Assembly: GCF_029639405.1 (NCBI RefSeq)
Contig: NZ_CP121274.1
Span: 3,348,001 to 3,412,000 of the forward strand
Length of the DNA stretch: 64,000 bases
DNA from: Microbacterium proteolyticum
GTDB taxonomy: Bacteria; Actinomycetota; Actinomycetes; Actinomycetales; Microbacteriaceae
Direction of reading: 5' to 3'
The notes under the pieces were generated by a model. That model was not told the origin of the DNA and ran no database searches. It saw nothing but the letters and a program-made list of their open reading frames with translations. Of this stretch, positions 53,367-63,300 are shown one piece after another. How positions within the stretch are numbered: position 1 is the stretch's first letter; each line of letters begins with the position of its first letter. The translations under genes were made by a program, and so were the position numbers.

Positions 53367-53399
53367 CGAGACCCCCGCACGCGACGTGCGGGGGTCTCG
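53367..53399 (-). terminator. Terminator of ndh
   Basis: Perfect 14-base stem CGAGACCCCCGCAC / GTGCGGGGGTCTCG with a 5-base loop, immediately after the ndh stop on the minus strand. Confidence 0.88.
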
Positions 53400-53406
53400 A
53401 ACGCGA

Positions 53407-54804
53407 TCACTTGGCGGCGACGGCCTCGGGCTTCTTGTCAGCCGGGGCCGGCTCGGCCGCGGACTGCGCCGGACGCGGGCGGGCGGCGAACTCCTCGAAC
53501 GTGGCACGCGGGTTCTGCACGGCCTCCAGCGACACCGTCTCGCGGCCGTGGAAGAAGTTCTGCACCCAGTCGCCGACGACGCGGAACTTGCGCTCCCAGG
53601 TCGGCATGGCCAGGCCGTGGTAGCCACGGTGGGCGAACCAGGCGAGGAGACCCGTGAGCGCGATCTTCCCGGACTGGAACGCACCGTTGTACAGACCGAG
53701 TCCGGCGACCGCGCCGAGGTTCTTGTGGAAGTACTGCTTGGGCTCCTCGCCGCGGAGGACCGCGACGATGTTCTTCGCCATGAGCTTGCCCTGACGCACC
53801 GCGTGCTGCGCGTTCGGGACGCAGAAGCCGCCCACGCCGCCACCCGAGAGGTCGGGGACGGCCGACACGTCGCCGGCGGCCCAGGCACCCTCGACGAACT
53901 CCTCGTCGGTGCCCACGCGCAGGTCGGGACGGGTGCGGATGCGACCGCGCTCCTCGACCGGCAGGTCGCTGCCGCGCACGACGGTCGGGTTGGCCATGAC
54001 ACCGGCGGTCCAGATGATGAGGTCGGTGGGCAGCTGCTCACCGGTGGAGAGCTCGACGACGCCGTCGACGGCGCCCTTGACCTGCGTGTCGAGGTGCACG
54101 AACGCACCCTTCTTCGCCAGGTCGGCCAGCACCCACTCGCTCGTCTTCTGCGACACCTCGGGCATGATGCGGCCCATCGCCTCGATGAGGTGGAAGTGCG
54201 TGTCGTCGAAGGTCAGCGTCGGGTACTGCTTGAGCAGCGACGACGCGTACGCGCGCAGCTCGGCGAAGACCTCGATGCCGGCGAAGCCACCGCCAACGAC
54301 CACGACGGTCAGCAGACGGTCGCGCTCGGGACCGGCGGGAAGCACCGACGCCTTGTCGAAGTTCGAGGTCAGACGGTCGCGGATCGCGACGGCCTCTTCG
54401 ATCGTCTTCAGACCGATCGCGTTCTCGGCGATGCCCGGGATCGGGAACGTGCGCGAGACGGCGCCGGCGGTCACGACGATCTGGTCGTACTCCTGCGTCC
54501 AGGTGTCGTCGCCCGCGATCGGCGTGATCGTGGCGGTCTTCGTGGCGTGCGAGATGCCGGTGACCTTGCCCGCGATGACGGTCGTGCGCTTCAGGTGGCG
54601 ACGGAGGCCGACGACGACGTGGCGGGCCTCGATCTCGCCGGCCGCGACCTCGGGGAGGAAGGGCTGGTACGTCATGTACGGCAGCGGGTCGACGAGAGTG
54701 ACCTCGGCCTCGTTGCGGCCGAGGAGCTTCTCGAGCTTCCACGCAGTGTAGAAACCCGCGTAGCCTCCGCCGACGATGAGGATCTTGGGCACGGTGCTGG
54801 TCAC
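53407..54804 (-). CDS. ndh: Type II NADH dehydrogenase
   Basis: Single-subunit FAD flavoprotein of 465 residues passing electrons from NADH to menaquinone without proton pumping. FAD-binding ILIVGGGYAGFYTAW and NADH-binding VVVVGGGFAGIEVFAEL Rossmann motifs are clear, with the quinone-side AQHAVRQGKLMAKNI and the WAAGDVSAVPD segment. A C-terminal amphipathic/low-complexity tail (AARPRPAQSAAEPAPADKK) would be membrane-peripheral. GTG start overlaps the stop of the S8 protease, an unusual coupling. Confidence 0.94.
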   Translation of the reverse strand: MTSTVPKILIVGGGYAGFYTAWKLEKLLGRNEAEVTLVDPLPYMTYQPFLPEVAAGEIEARHVVVGLRRHLKRTTVIAGKVTGISHATKTATITPIAGDDTWTQEYDQIVVTAGAVSRTFPIPGIAENAIGLKTIEEAVAIRDRLTSNFDKASVLPAGPERDRLLTVVVVGGGFAGIEVFAELRAYASSLLKQYPTLTFDDTHFHLIEAMGRIMPEVSQKTSEWVLADLAKKGAFVHLDTQVKGAVDGVVELSTGEQLPTDLIIWTAGVMANPTVVRGSDLPVEERGRIRTRPDLRVGTDEEFVEGAWAAGDVSAVPDLSGGGVGGFCVPNAQHAVRQGKLMAKNIVAVLRGEEPKQYFHKNLGAVAGLGLYNGAFQSGKIALTGLLAWFAHRGYHGLAMPTWERKFRVVGDWVQNFFHGRETVSLEAVQNPRATFEEFAARPRPAQSAAEPAPADKKPEAVAAK

Positions 54805-56111
54805 GATGGAAGAGACTCCTGGTTTGTGGTGCGGCTCGGCTCGCGAGAAATGCGCGCCTTACGGATACGCCGGGCAGCAGCACTGACGCCGAGCGTGATC
54901 ATTATAGCGGCGAGGGTCGCGCCCGCGAGCGGCAGGGTCCCGTACAGCAGGCTGTCGCGGGTCGGCAGCAGCGGCGACGACGCGCGCGGCGCGGACTCCA
55001 CCGGCGGAAGGGCCGGGATCTCCACCGGTGCGGACGTCGCTGCACCGGTGGGCGCGGGGGCGTTCGCTCGACGGTAGAGCCGCACCCACTCGGCCAGGTC
55101 ACCGAGTGGATTCGACGACACCGACGGCACCGAGACCGACGACACGGCGGCCGCGGCGTCGACGAGTCCGTATCCGTAGAGCGGGTCCTGACCCGACCCC
55201 GCGCCGGGGGTGGACTTGGCGGTGCGGATCAGCCGATTCAGCACGTTGTCGGCATCCAGGTCCGGATGCGCGGCGCGGACCAGCGCCGCAATGCCGGAGA
55301 CGATGGGCGCAGCGCCGCTCGTCCCGTTCCACTGCACCAGCGAGCCGTCGGCGGACACGCCGAGCAGACGCTCGCTCGGCGCGGAGAGACCGATGGTGAT
55401 GCCCTGGGTGGAGGCGTCGTTGCTGGCCGTGCCCGACGGGTCGACGCCGCCGACGGCGAGGACCCCGGGGATGGTCGCCGGGGCACCGACGCGCGACGTG
55501 CCGCTCCCCCGGTTGCCGGCGGCCACGACCACGACCACGTCGTGATCGAACGCGTACTGGAACGCCTCGTCCCAGCTCTGGTCCCAGTCCAGGGTGTTCG
55601 TGGTCAGCGACATGTTGATGACCGTCGCACCCTGGTCGACGGCCCAGTGCATCGCGTCGACGATCTGCTCGGTGAACGACTTGGAGGTGACGGAACCGAA
55701 GCCGACCGAGATCGAGAGCAGCTCGGCATCCGGGGCGACGCCGATCATGCCCTTGCCGTCGCCCGTGCCCCGCGAGGCGGCGAGAGACGCCACCCAGCTG
55801 CCGTGGTTGGAATCGACCGCGCCGACCGGGGTGCGCCCGTCGGCGGCGCCGACTCCCGAGACGTCGGTGCCGCCGACGACGGCACCGGAGAATTCGACCG
55901 GGCCGCGTGCGATACCGGTGTCGATGATCGCGATCTTCTGCCCCGCGCCGCGGGTGGTCTTCCACGCCTCCGTGATGCCGTACTGATCGAGCCAGTACTG
56001 CGACGCGCGGACGGGGTCGACGGAATCCTGCGGAGTCGGGGTCGTCGCCGCACCCGTCAGCACCACGACGCCCACGACGACGGATGCCACAGCCGCGACG
56101 ACGCGTCTCAT
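54801..56111 (-). CDS. Mycosin-like S8 (subtilisin) serine protease
   Basis: Exported membrane-anchored protease of 436 residues: signal peptide (VVAAVASVVVGVVVLTGA), S8 catalytic domain with Asp in IAIIDTGIA, His in DSNHGSWVAS, oxyanion Asn in AAGNRGSG and Ser in NGTSGAAPIVSG, a Pro/Ala-rich linker and a C-terminal membrane helix followed by a basic tail. This is the architecture of mycosins of type VII secretion, but no ESX genes are present. It starts with an ATG overlapping the DUF501 stop and is coupled at the other end to ndh. Confidence 0.9.
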   Translation of the reverse strand: MRRVVAAVASVVVGVVVLTGAATTPTPQDSVDPVRASQYWLDQYGITEAWKTTRGAGQKIAIIDTGIARGPVEFSGAVVGGTDVSGVGAADGRTPVGAVDSNHGSWVASLAASRGTGDGKGMIGVAPDAELLSISVGFGSVTSKSFTEQIVDAMHWAVDQGATVINMSLTTNTLDWDQSWDEAFQYAFDHDVVVVVAAGNRGSGTSRVGAPATIPGVLAVGGVDPSGTASNDASTQGITIGLSAPSERLLGVSADGSLVQWNGTSGAAPIVSGIAALVRAAHPDLDADNVLNRLIRTAKSTPGAGSGQDPLYGYGLVDAAAAVSSVSVPSVSSNPLGDLAEWVRLYRRANAPAPTGAATSAPVEIPALPPVESAPRASSPLLPTRDSLLYGTLPLAGATLAAIMITLGVSAAARRIRKARISREPSRTTNQESLPS

Positions 56112-56626
56112 CCGCCCGCCCCGGGAGTCTCGCACTCGCAGCGCTCCGGCGACCAGGTGCCGCGGGACAGGGCCAGGTCGCCGATGGGGTTCACGCCGGG
56201 GCCCGCCGCCAGGGCGTGCCCCGCCAGGGCATGGAGGCACTTCACACGCGTGGGCATCCCCCCGGCCGAGATCCCCGCGATCTCCTCGGGCTCGCCGTAC
56301 ACCGCGCGGTCGCGCAGGTACGCCTCGTGCGCCGCCGCGTAGGCGGCGCTCAGATCGTCGTCGGCGGCGAGCTCGTCGGAGAACTCCTTCATCACGTGAC
56401 CCGCCTCGAGCACCGACATCGCCGCCGTGGCCGCGGGGTGCGTGAGGTAGTAGAACGTCGGGAAGGGGCTGCCGTCGTCGAGCCGCGGAGACGTGGCGAC
56501 GACGGTCGGGTTGCCGCAGACGCACCGCGCCGCGATGCCGACGACTCCGCGCGGGACACGACCGAGCTGCGACTGCAGGACGTCGAGGTCGGCGTCGGAT
56601 GCGGGGGGCAGGGGCGGGGTGCTCAT
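56108..56626 (-). CDS. DUF501-family protein
   Basis: Cytoplasmic protein of 172 residues. Residues ~14-170 match the DUF501 family of Actinobacteria (DLDVLQSQLGRVPRGVVGIAARC, PFPTFYYLTHPAATAAMSVLEA), with conserved cysteines at the start (CVCGNP), middle (VKCLHAL) and end (PERCEC) that may bind metal. It typically lies between ftsB-like and ppx or eno genes, as here. Function unknown. Start at ATG 56626. Confidence 0.9.
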   Translation of the reverse strand: MSTPPLPPASDADLDVLQSQLGRVPRGVVGIAARCVCGNPTVVATSPRLDDGSPFPTFYYLTHPAATAAMSVLEAGHVMKEFSDELAADDDLSAAYAAAHEAYLRDRAVYGEPEEIAGISAGGMPTRVKCLHALAGHALAAGPGVNPIGDLALSRGTWSPERCECETPGAGG

Positions 56627-56677
56627 CGCATCCAGGGTACCCGGCGGTGTCCGCGGCACCGATCGGGCGGTCCTGGC

Positions 56678-57286
56678 TCAGGGAGCCGGTGTCGACGCGG
56701 CGGGGTCGGGCACGCCGATGCTCGGAACCGCGACCTGCGCGGCGCCGGCCGAGGTCACCGACCGCACGAGCTGCGACATCCAGTCGGTCCGGGTCTGGCC
56801 GACCTCCTGCACGACGTCCTGCTGCTCCTGCGGTGCCGCCGATGCGGGCAGGTCGTCGTCGATCAGGTACACGACCTCGCCGGGCATCGTGTAGTACAGC
56901 CGCTCGCGCGCCTGAGTGGTGATGTACGCGGGATCCGACCATCGCTCGCGCTGCGACTGCAGGTCGGCGACCTCGCTCTCGCTGAGCGCGACGGCGCTGC
57001 GCAGGGCCTGGATCTGCTGGCGCTGGTCCATGTACGTGCCCACCGTCGGGACGAGCACGAAGGTGCCGAGCACCACGAGGCCCAGCATGATGACGACGAA
57101 CCCCGAGATGCGCAGGCCGCCGAGCCACTCTCGGACGTCGACGCGGCGCGCGGCCGGACGGGTCCGCGTCGGAGCGGCGGGACGCGGGGTCGACTCCCGC
57201 GCGGCACGCGTACGCCGGCGCTTCGACGCGGCAGGTGCCGGCGCCTCGTTCCGTCCGCGGGGGGACGGGAGCGTCGGTCGATCCAC
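56678..57286 (-). CDS. FtsB/DivIC-like septum protein
   Basis: Membrane division protein of 202 residues: basic, Arg/Pro-rich cytoplasmic tail (~1-65), one membrane helix (~74-96, ISGFVVIMLGLVVLGTFVLVP) and an extracytoplasmic coiled coil (~98-145, DQRQQIQALRSAVALSESEV...) typical of the FtsB/DivIC family, then a segment (YYTMPGEVVYLIDDD) conserved in the actinobacterial version. It should pair with FtsL/FtsQ at the septum. The start is GTG at 57286, six bases after GGAAGGAG. It follows eno, with a terminator in between. Confidence 0.88.
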   Translation of the reverse strand: MDRPTLPSPRGRNEAPAPAASKRRRTRAARESTPRPAAPTRTRPAARRVDVREWLGGLRISGFVVIMLGLVVLGTFVLVPTVGTYMDQRQQIQALRSAVALSESEVADLQSQRERWSDPAYITTQARERLYYTMPGEVVYLIDDDLPASAAPQEQQDVVQEVGQTRTDWMSQLVRSVTSAGAAQVAVPSIGVPDPAASTPAP

Positions 57287-57415
57287 GACGTCTCCTTCCT
57301 CGCACCCGCGGCGCTGCCCGCGACGGCCGGTATCCGACTCTACGTCGCGGGACACCGACGCCCGGATGACGCGCCGGGCTCACGGGATCCCCTCGGCCGG
57401 GCCCCGCGAACGACG

Positions 57416-57443
57416 AAGGGGGGAGCCGATCGGCTCCCCCCTT
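57416..57443 (-). terminator. Terminator of eno
   Basis: Perfect palindrome AAGGGGGGAGCCGA / TCGGCTCCCCCCTT, 15 bases after the enolase stop on the minus strand. Confidence 0.85.
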
Positions 57444-57458
57444 CCGGCGCGGGTGCGT

Positions 57459-59508
<2,050 letters not shown>

Positions 59509-59539
59509 TCCCCCAGCCTGACGAGGCGCGGCCCGCGGG

Positions 59540-60448
59540 TCAACGGGGTCCGTGGAGGTGGGCGCGGGTCATCTCGTCGTACTCCTCGTCGGTGAGGTCG
59601 TCGAAGGTCTTCGCCTCGGCCCGGTCGGTCCGCATCCAGCGGACCATGAGGATCACGAGGATCGGGACGTCGGCGAACTCGGCGATGAACCAGATGAGGT
59701 CGCCGGCGAGATGCTGGTCGTGCAGCGTCGAGGGCCACCACGACACCGCCCGCGCGGCATCCGGGATCAGGTCGAGCACCGTGTCGTTGAGGCGCAGGAG
59801 CAGGCCCGGGACGGAATCGATGAGGAGCTCGACGAACGCGAGCAGGAACTCGATCGCGATGAAGGTCCCCGTGTGGACGGCGCCGAGCGCCATCATCGGC
59901 AGCACCATCGCCAGGCCCACCAGCGGCACGACGACGCCGAGCGACGCCTCGACGACCGGGTTCACGCGCAGGATGCCGGCCACGGGCGTGAGGAACAGGC
60001 AGAACACGGCGGCGATGACGACGGTGGCGACCATCGCGTTGCCGGTGATCCGCACGATCCGGGTCGCCAGCAGTCGATCGAGGCGCGCGCGGCCGCGATC
60101 CCCGGTCGCGCGGGAGTACAGCTCGAGCGGACGCCCCGCCGCGACACCCGCGGGGACCGCGAAGATCAGCAGCGCGATGCGGGTCGAGAACGCCCAGCGC
60201 AGCTCCGACGAGTACGTCCCGAGGAACCCCAGTTCGATCACCGCGTACGGGGCGAGCCCGAGCCCGAAGAAACCGATCGTGCGCAGCACCGGCCACGCTT
60301 CCCCGCGGCGCCGCACGCGGACCACCCCGACGATGTAGGCGATGGATGCCACGAGCAGCACGCCGAGCGGGACGGGCGCGGCGTGCCAGGTGGAGAAGAG
60401 GACATGCAGAGGAGGCGTGGCAGCACGGTAGGCCGCGCGGCTATGCAT
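59540..60448 (-). CDS. CtaG-like cytochrome c oxidase assembly protein
   Basis: Polytopic membrane protein of 302 residues with about seven helices, resembling the caa3-type CtaG/YvaC family that takes part in cytochrome oxidase assembly and copper handling. Aromatic/His-rich positions are in PLHVLFSTWHAAPVP, the conserved FSTRIALLIFAVPAG and HTGTFIAIEFLLAF. A C-terminal acidic tail (DDLTDEEYDEMTRAHLHG) is cytoplasmic. Its ATG overlaps the stop of the SGNH hydrolase by eight bases. Confidence 0.82.
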   Translation of the reverse strand: MHSRAAYRAATPPLHVLFSTWHAAPVPLGVLLVASIAYIVGVVRVRRRGEAWPVLRTIGFFGLGLAPYAVIELGFLGTYSSELRWAFSTRIALLIFAVPAGVAAGRPLELYSRATGDRGRARLDRLLATRIVRITGNAMVATVVIAAVFCLFLTPVAGILRVNPVVEASLGVVVPLVGLAMVLPMMALGAVHTGTFIAIEFLLAFVELLIDSVPGLLLRLNDTVLDLIPDAARAVSWWPSTLHDQHLAGDLIWFIAEFADVPILVILMVRWMRTDRAEAKTFDDLTDEEYDEMTRAHLHGPR

Positions 60449-61250
60449 TCGCCGGGACGCGGTGCTTCTCCAGCGCGGCGAGGACCGCGGGGAGCAGGGC
60501 GTCGGCGGTGCGGCGGTATCCGAGCGCGCTCGGGTGGAAGCGGTCGACGCTGAACATCTCGTCGGGGCGCTCGGCGAACACCGGTCCCACCGCACGCGCG
60601 AGGGCGACGACGCGTCCGCCCGCACGGTGCACCGCCGCGGCCTGCGCCGCGGCGAGCTGTCGCGACGACCGTGCGGCAAGCGCACGCAGCGGCTGCGGGA
60701 TCGCGCGGAGCGTTCCCAGGTCGGGGCAGGTCCCGACCACCACGGGGATGCCGCGATCCCGCAGGTCGCGCACGACCTGTTCGAGCTGCCCCGCGGCGCG
60801 GGACGCGGGGATCCGGTGGGTGACGTCGTTTCCGCCCACCACGATCACCGCGACGTCGGCGCGGTACGGCTCGGGGACGGCCGCCAGCTGCCGCGCGAGC
60901 GCCGAGGTCTCCGAGCCGACGACCGCGGCCGTACGCAGCCGCACCGGACGCCCCTCGACGCGTGCGATCCCTTTCGCGAGCCGCGCGCCCAGGGTGTCGC
61001 GGCGGTGACCGGCTCCGAGGCCCGCCGCGATGGAATCGCCGAGGAGGAGCAGCTCCACCGGCGCGCCCGCGTGCTTCTTACGCCGCCACACCCGGTCGGC
61101 ATCCAGCGCCTGCTCCCCCAGCGGCTTGCCGATACGGCGACGGGCGATCGCCGCCTGGCGGGCGATCAGGGTCCGCACCCCCACCGCGGCGGTGCCGAGC
61201 ACCGCGACCAACGATGCCACGGTGACGGTGATCGGCCGACGCCTGCGCAT
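60441..61250 (-). CDS. SGNH/GDSL-family hydrolase
   Basis: Esterase/lipase-like hydrolase of 269 residues, probably exported or membrane-anchored by an N-terminal hydrophobic segment (ITVTVASLVAVLGTAAVGV). SGNH blocks: Ser in LLGDSIAAGL (block I), Gly in the block II region AAVVGSETSA, Asn in VGGNDVTH (block III) and the catalytic Asp-His in VDRFHPSALGY (block V). Substrate unknown (lipid, acetylated polysaccharide or peptidoglycan). Coupled to the CtaG-like gene downstream. Confidence 0.88.
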   Translation of the reverse strand: MRRRRPITVTVASLVAVLGTAAVGVRTLIARQAAIARRRIGKPLGEQALDADRVWRRKKHAGAPVELLLLGDSIAAGLGAGHRRDTLGARLAKGIARVEGRPVRLRTAAVVGSETSALARQLAAVPEPYRADVAVIVVGGNDVTHRIPASRAAGQLEQVVRDLRDRGIPVVVGTCPDLGTLRAIPQPLRALAARSSRQLAAAQAAAVHRAGGRVVALARAVGPVFAERPDEMFSVDRFHPSALGYRRTADALLPAVLAALEKHRVPANA

Positions 61251-61319
61251 GCCGACATCCCACCTCGCCGCGGTGAACGGCGGGTGACGCGCCGGGGCGT
61301 CCGGAGCGGCGGAGCGGGC

Positions 61320-62564
61320 TTAGGGAGCTGTGGTCGTCACCGCGGATGGCCGGTGGTGGTTCTGCAGGTAGTCCGCGAGGCGATTCACCCCGTCGTCGAT
61401 GCGGTCGCCGTCGCTGGCGAAGCACCACCGGACGAAGCCCTCTCCCTCGTCACCGAAAGCGATCCCCGGAGCGAGGCCGAGGCCGACCTTGTCGATCAGG
61501 TCGCGGCAGAACGCGAGGCTGTCGGTGACGCCCTCCACACGGAAGAAGCTGTACATGGCCCCTCGGGCCGGGGCGCCCAGTTCGACCTGCGGCAGGGCGC
61601 CGAGCGCGGTCGCCAGGTGATCACGCGAACGGCGCAGGCGGCTGACGGTGTCGGCGATGATCGGTTCGCCGTGTCGCACCGCATGTTCGGCGGCGGCCTG
61701 GACGAAGCCGGGTGAACACGTGGTGGAGAACTCGATGAGTTTCGACATCTCGGGGATGAGCACGGCGGGGGCGGTGATCCACCCGATCCGCCAGCCGGTC
61801 ATGAGCCACGTCTTCGAGAAGGAGTTGGTGCTCACGAGCCGGTCGCTCGCGTCGGCGATGTCGAGGAACGACGGCGCGGCGTCTCCCGCGAAGTAATAGC
61901 GCTCGTACACGTCGTCGGAGACCACCCAGATGCCGAGGCGCCGGCAGTGCTCGAGGATCACCCGCTGCTCGGCAGCGGTGAGGACCCAGCTGGTCGGATT
62001 GTTCGGCGAGTTGATGAGCAGGGCTTTGGTGCCGGGAGTGAGCGCCGAGAGCAGGCGATCCAGATCCAGCTGCCAGCCGGCCGGACCGAAATCCAGCGAC
62101 ACGGTCTCGACGACCGCGCCGTACACCTTGGGCATCTCGACGAGATTGGGCCACAACGGGGTCACGGCGACCACCCGGTCGCCCGTGGTGATCAGCGCCT
62201 GGACGGTGATCATGAGCGCGGCCGTGCCGGAGTTCGTCACGGCGATCCGATCCGCCTCGACCGCTCCGTGCAGAGTCGCGCCGTAATCGGCGAGCGCCGA
62301 CCGGAGCGAGGCCGTCCCGAGGCCGTGGGTGTAGAACACGTTGCCCGCGTCGAGCTCGGCGATGGCGACGTCGCGAATGGCCTGGGGCGTGGGTACGTCC
62401 GGCTCGCCGAACCAGAACGGCAGCACGCCGGGTCGTCCCATGCCGGCGTTCGCGACGTCGCGGATCTTCGACGAGCGCAGCGCCCGCACACCTTCGCGCG
62501 CGCGCAGGTCCGGGTTCGACAGCGGATTCTCCACGTCGACGCTCCCTCCGAGGGTGATGGTCAT
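61320..62564 (-). CDS. PLP-dependent class I/II aminotransferase
   Basis: Fold-type I aminotransferase of 414 residues (aspartate/aromatic/alanine group). The PLP lysine is in SFSKTWLMTGWRIGW, NSPNNPTSWVL and DDVYERYYF are the cofactor-binding Asn and Asp/Tyr segments, and the Arg that holds the substrate carboxylate is in FVRWCFAS. The substrate cannot be told. It is divergent from an Lrp regulator, which probably controls it in response to an amino acid. GGAGGGGAG lies upstream of the ATG at 62564. Confidence 0.9.
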   Translation of the reverse strand: MTITLGGSVDVENPLSNPDLRAREGVRALRSSKIRDVANAGMGRPGVLPFWFGEPDVPTPQAIRDVAIAELDAGNVFYTHGLGTASLRSALADYGATLHGAVEADRIAVTNSGTAALMITVQALITTGDRVVAVTPLWPNLVEMPKVYGAVVETVSLDFGPAGWQLDLDRLLSALTPGTKALLINSPNNPTSWVLTAAEQRVILEHCRRLGIWVVSDDVYERYYFAGDAAPSFLDIADASDRLVSTNSFSKTWLMTGWRIGWITAPAVLIPEMSKLIEFSTTCSPGFVQAAAEHAVRHGEPIIADTVSRLRRSRDHLATALGALPQVELGAPARGAMYSFFRVEGVTDSLAFCRDLIDKVGLGLAPGIAFGDEGEGFVRWCFASDGDRIDDGVNRLADYLQNHHRPSAVTTTAP

Positions 62565-62640
62565 GTCGTGACGACTCTCCCCTCCACGGTGTGCGATTGT
62601 CAAGTTTCGGCGTGTGCCACTGGACATTCGATCACCGCGA

Positions 62641-62656
62641 AGCGACTATTGTCGCT
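62641..62656 (+). promoter_or_regulatory. Palindrome in the Lrp/aminotransferase divergent region
   Basis: AGCGAC-TATT-GTCGCT, perfect 6-base arms, 36 bases before the Lrp ATG. A TATTGT inside could serve as a -10 element, so binding of the Lrp-type regulator here would cover its own promoter (autoregulation, inferred). Confidence 0.4.
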
Positions 62657-62691
62657 GTGTGCAGAGTCCGAGGGCACGAGAGGGAGCGAAC

Positions 62692-63267
62692 ATGAAACCG
62701 GTCGACACGCGGCATCCGACATCCGCCCTCACTCCCGTGAGCCGGGCGGCACTGCAGCCCGTCCCCGACCCCGTCGCCGTCGACGCCACGGACCTGGCCC
62801 TGCTCAGACTTCTCGCCGCGGATGCACGGCTCTCGCAACGGCAGCTCGCTCGCGAGATCGAGATGTCGGCGGGCGCGGTGGGCGAGCGCCTCGCCCGGCT
62901 CGAACGCCTGGGAGTGCTGCAGCGCTACACCGTGGCCGTCGACTGGGCGCGGATCGGGTACCCGTTGTCGGTCTTCCTGCCCATCGTGGCCGCCGTCGGC
63001 ACCGACATCACCGAGATCCTCGAGCACCTCTCCCGCCTGCCCGAGGTGGAGAGCATCAACGTCGTCTCCGGCGCCTACGACCTGCTGGTCTTCGTCCGCG
63101 TGCGCGACAACCAGCACCTCACCGACCTGCTGCTCGATCGGATCTGGCCGATCCCCAGCCTGCAGCGCACGGAGACGCTGCTCTGCCTGGCGTCGACGAA
63201 GCAGAAGAACTTCACCGAGGAGCTGCTCGCCGTCCTCGTCGAGCAGTCACGTACCGCCACCGATTGA
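62692..63267 (+). CDS. Lrp/AsnC-family transcriptional regulator
   Basis: Regulator of 191 residues: N-terminal winged helix (~40-90; LSQRQLAREIEMSAGAVGERLARLERLGVL) and C-terminal RAM ligand-binding domain (~105-180; DITEILEHLSRLPEVESINVVSGAYDLLVFVR). A non-conserved ~30-residue tail precedes the HTH. It likely senses an amino acid and regulates the divergent aminotransferase and the FAH-family gene that follows after 33 bases. A GAGGGAG ribosome site precedes the ATG. Confidence 0.93.
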   Translation: MKPVDTRHPTSALTPVSRAALQPVPDPVAVDATDLALLRLLAADARLSQRQLAREIEMSAGAVGERLARLERLGVLQRYTVAVDWARIGYPLSVFLPIVAAVGTDITEILEHLSRLPEVESINVVSGAYDLLVFVRVRDNQHLTDLLLDRIWPIPSLQRTETLLCLASTKQKNFTEELLAVLVEQSRTATD

Positions 63268-63300
63268 CACGATCGACCGCCACCCGAGGATCTGCCCACC

